Assembly: GCA_965373045.1 (NCBI GenBank)
Contig: CBDVEQ010000133.1
Location: forward strand, 1 to 7,459
Origin: DAOVDI01 sp965373045
Lineage (GTDB): Bacteria > Acidobacteriota > Aminicenantia > Aminicenantales > Aminicenantaceae
DNA: 7,459 bases
Direction of reading: 5' to 3'
Of the stretch, positions 5,810 through 7,459 are shown piece by piece. The position numbers and the translations under genes are program-made. The notes under the pieces are model-generated. The model searched no databases. It saw only the letters and a list, made by a program, of their open reading frames with translations, and was not told the origin of the DNA. The stretch's first letter is position 1; each line of letters begins with the position of its first letter.

Positions 5810-7177
5810 ATGAATATGGAGGGTGAAAAAATTCGAAGATATTTTGTGATTATTTGTATTCTATTTAGCTTCGGGATCATTTATTCCTGCAAAAAAAGAG
5901 AGCCTAGTTCTAATTTCAATTTTATTCTCATATCAATCGATACTCTGAGGGCAGATCACCTACATAGCTACGGTTATCCACGCGAAACCTCACCTAACAT
6001 CGACCGAATTGCCGAGGATTCACTTGTTTTTAAGCAAGCCATCAGCCAGTCTTCTTGGACTCTTCCGGCCCATGTATCAATGATGACAGGACTTTTTGGG
6101 GGGGAGCATGGACTTCTTTATTATGATGATGAAGGCCTTGAGGACAAAAAAAAATTCGGCATCATGGATAGAAGTCTACCTACACTGGCTGGCATCTTAA
6201 AAAAACATGGGTATAAAACGGTTAGTTTCAACGGTGGTGCTTGGATTGATCCAAGCTTTGGCTTGGGCAAAGGATTTGAAATTTACAAGTGGGGGGGACG
6301 TTATTTCGCCGATAATGTGCCCAAATCGATTGAGTGGATCAAGGCCAATAAGAAATCAAATTTTTTTCTTTTTCTTCACGCTTATGACTGCCACCATCCT
6401 TTCAACGCCGAAAAAAGATTCAATATTTTTGAAGAGTACTCTGGTGGCCGTGAGACAAAAGAACTGATTGCTCAATTCCAGTCGATAGATGATATCCATT
6501 GTCAGGAATACCGGTATATAGTCTCTCAATATGATGCCGGAATTCGTCGGGCTGATTACTATCTGGGACAGCTTTTCGATTTTTTGGAGGAGGAAAAATT
6601 GGCGGATAAGACTGTCCTCATCATCACATCTGACCATGGGGAAATGCTCCTGGAGCGCCACGGGAGGTGGGGGCATATCTATCCGCTTTATGAGGAATTG
6701 ATCCACGTTCCACTGATCATAAAAATTCCAGGCAGGACAGGATCTCAGATTCAGAAACAAGTTCCTGCCACGGTCAGTATTCTGCCGACCATCCTGGATA
6801 TAGCCGGGATAAAAGATCAAAATTCCAGAGAAGCTTTCAACTTGATGCGGATATTTCGAGAAAAAGATTTCAGTTTTGATTACATTTTGAGTGAAACTGG
6901 TCGAAAAATAAATACACGTCTCTGCCGGTTTCTTCGATCGGAAGATTGGAAGCTGACATACTATTCTAAGGAAATGCAGGAATACCAGTTGGAACTCTTT
7001 GATATGAGGACGGATCGTCTGGAGCAACATAACGTTGTAAAGGACAATCCCAATACTGCAAGGGATATGTTGAACAAGTTCAATGCCTTCACTTTTAAGA
7101 AAAAAGGTAAAAACAGTGAACGCATAATCGATGAAAAAACTTTGCAGAGGCTCAAATCCCTGGGGTATTTAAAATAA
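5810..7177 (+). CDS. Sulfatase-superfamily (alkaline phosphatase fold) putative lipoprotein with Thr at the nucleophile position
   Basis: 455-aa exported metal-dependent hydrolase. A basic start and hydrophobic helix (about 11-26) end in IYSC, a somewhat atypical lipobox with Cys27, so membrane anchoring is likely. Family signatures are FILISIDTLRADHL (38-51, metal ligand Asp44), TSPNIDRIAEDS (60-71), WTLPAHVSMMTG (83-94), HAYDCHHPF (190-198) and SDHGE (274-278, metal ligands Asp275 and His276). The C-terminal ELFDMRTDRLEQHN block and final LKSLGYL are common in this group. The canonical C/S-x-P-x-R of formylglycine sulfatases is replaced by T84-L-P-A-H88. A Thr nucleophile, as in related phosphotransferases and phosphodiesterases, is therefore more likely than formylglycine, and the substrate may be a phosphate ester or unknown. 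The start is uncertain (5810 or 5816): AAGGAG lies 20 bases upstream of 5810, with an in-frame TAG at 5801. The gene is rich in homopolymer runs. Confidence 0.9.
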   Translation: MNMEGEKIRRYFVIICILFSFGIIYSCKKREPSSNFNFILISIDTLRADHLHSYGYPRETSPNIDRIAEDSLVFKQAISQSSWTLPAHVSMMTGLFGGEHGLLYYDDEGLEDKKKFGIMDRSLPTLAGILKKHGYKTVSFNGGAWIDPSFGLGKGFEIYKWGGRYFADNVPKSIEWIKANKKSNFFLFLHAYDCHHPFNAEKRFNIFEEYSGGRETKELIAQFQSIDDIHCQEYRYIVSQYDAGIRRADYYLGQLFDFLEEEKLADKTVLIITSDHGEMLLERHGRWGHIYPLYEELIHVPLIIKIPGRTGSQIQKQVPATVSILPTILDIAGIKDQNSREAFNLMRIFREKDFSFDYILSETGRKINTRLCRFLRSEDWKLTYYSKEMQEYQLELFDMRTDRLEQHNVVKDNPNTARDMLNKFNAFTFKKKGKNSERIIDEKTLQRLKSLGYLK

Positions 7178-7258
7178 GACGCCAGCAAAGACTACGGAAC
7201 ACATTTTTCTTGTCCAACTACTCGGGAGTAAAAACGTTTATTGAGGCCGGAAAACAGG

Positions 7259-7333
7259 GGTGAGTGAGGGGTTTCGAACCCCCAACCTCTGGAACCACAA
7301 TCCAGTGCTCTAACCAGTTGAGCTACACTCACC
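7259..7333 (-). tRNA. tRNA-His (anticodon GTG)
   Basis: The - strand folds into a full cloverleaf. The acceptor GTGAGTG pairs with CACTCAC, the D arm is GCTC/GAGC, the anticodon stem CTGGA/TCCAG holds loop TTGTGGT (anticodon GTG), and the T arm is GGGGG/CCCCT (one G-T pair) with loop TTCGAAA. A G at 7333 precedes the acceptor stem and faces C73 at 7259, the G-1:C73 pair that is the hallmark of tRNA-His. CCA is not encoded (the next bases read CCT), so a CCA-adding enzyme must complete the end. The gene is antiparallel to the sulfatase-fold gene, 81 bases past its stop. Confidence 0.97.
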
Positions 7334-7351
7334 ACAATTGAAAGGATGATA

Positions 7352-7380
7352 ATTTTCGCATCCGGCACTGAAAATGTCAA
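7352..7380 (-). promoter_or_regulatory. Promoter of the tRNA-His gene
   Basis: On the - strand, a perfect -35 box TTGACA (7375-7380) and a -10 box GAAAAT (7352-7357, 4 of 6) are separated by 17 bases. The predicted RNA start, near 7345, leaves a leader of about 12 bases before the tRNA. No GC-rich discriminator of the stringently controlled type is visible. Confidence 0.55.
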
Positions 7381-7402
7381 TATCTCAGGCAGTTGACCGG
7401 CA

Positions 7403-7459
7403 TCACTGCCCTTCGATAAGATCCAGGACATTTGCAGAGTCTCGCCAGCGGGATTTTAC
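7403..7459 (-). CDS. Possible C-terminal tail of a - strand gene cut by the window edge (unknown product)
   Basis: Reading in from the right edge on the - strand, one frame encodes VKSRWRDSANVLDLIEGQ and stops with TGA at 7403-7405. The stop lies 22 bases before the -35 box of the tRNA promoter, which suits a gene end followed by a tRNA. No family is recognisable from 18 residues, and a chance open frame is quite possible. Confidence 0.25.
   Translation of the reverse strand, partial: VKSRWRDSANVLDLIEGQ

Noticed and set aside
6356..7030. - strand open frame of 224 codons opposite the sulfatase-fold gene
   Set aside because: It is antisense to a gene with clear catalytic motifs, and its translation has no recognisable motif and an odd composition.
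7218..7232. TACTCGGGAGTA hairpin between the lipoprotein gene and the tRNA as a terminator
   Set aside because: The stem is only four to five base pairs with a tiny loop, and neither strand has a T run directly after it.
7192..7431. Open frame of 79 codons on the - strand containing a VAQLVRALDC...GFETPHSP-like peptide
   Set aside because: It is the translation of the tRNA-His gene and its flanks, a well-known false protein pattern of tRNA regions.

Overview
The window looks bacterial. Gene starts are of bacterial type, one protein has a lipoprotein-like signal and one a secretion signal, and there is a tRNA-His gene without an encoded CCA end. Base composition is moderate and uneven; short samples range from about 30 to 58% G+C. 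Gene content (a large secreted BNR/Asp-box protein, a sulfatase-fold lipoprotein, a YgiQ radical SAM protein) would suit Gram-negative-type lineages such as Acidobacteriota/Aminicenantes, the FCB group or Desulfobacterota. Nothing here fixes the phylum, so this is a loose inference.

Layout, left to right. Bases 1-59 may hold the tail of a + strand gene. A GHMP-superfamily kinase very similar to plant glucuronokinase lies on the - strand (81-1076). A 126-bp divergent intergenic region follows, with a good - strand promoter, a 9-bp inverted repeat and four tandem degenerate 8-mers that run into the start of a + strand ygiQ-family radical SAM gene (1203-2900). One base later, tail to tail, lies a very large - strand gene (2902-5583) for an exported protein with eleven BNR/Asp-box repeats and a C-terminal Ig-like (FlgD/sorting-domain-like) module. 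A 226-bp divergent intergenic region separates it from a + strand sulfatase-superfamily putative lipoprotein (5810-7177) that has Thr where sulfatases carry the formylglycine Cys/Ser. A - strand tRNA-His(GTG) gene (7259-7333) with its own promoter follows. The right edge may hold the tail of another - strand gene. No stretch longer than 300 bases lacks a gene.

How the genes fit together. There is no clear operon: adjacent genes alternate in strand, so each is probably transcribed on its own. A possible theme is carbohydrate handling (uronic-acid activation by the kinase, an exported beta-propeller protein, a sulfatase-fold surface enzyme), but this is only inferred from adjacency. I do not see a clearly new multi-gene system. 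The best leads are the bacterial glucuronokinase-like gene, the Thr-type sulfatase-fold lipoprotein with many homopolymer tracts, and the repeat-built region in front of ygiQ.
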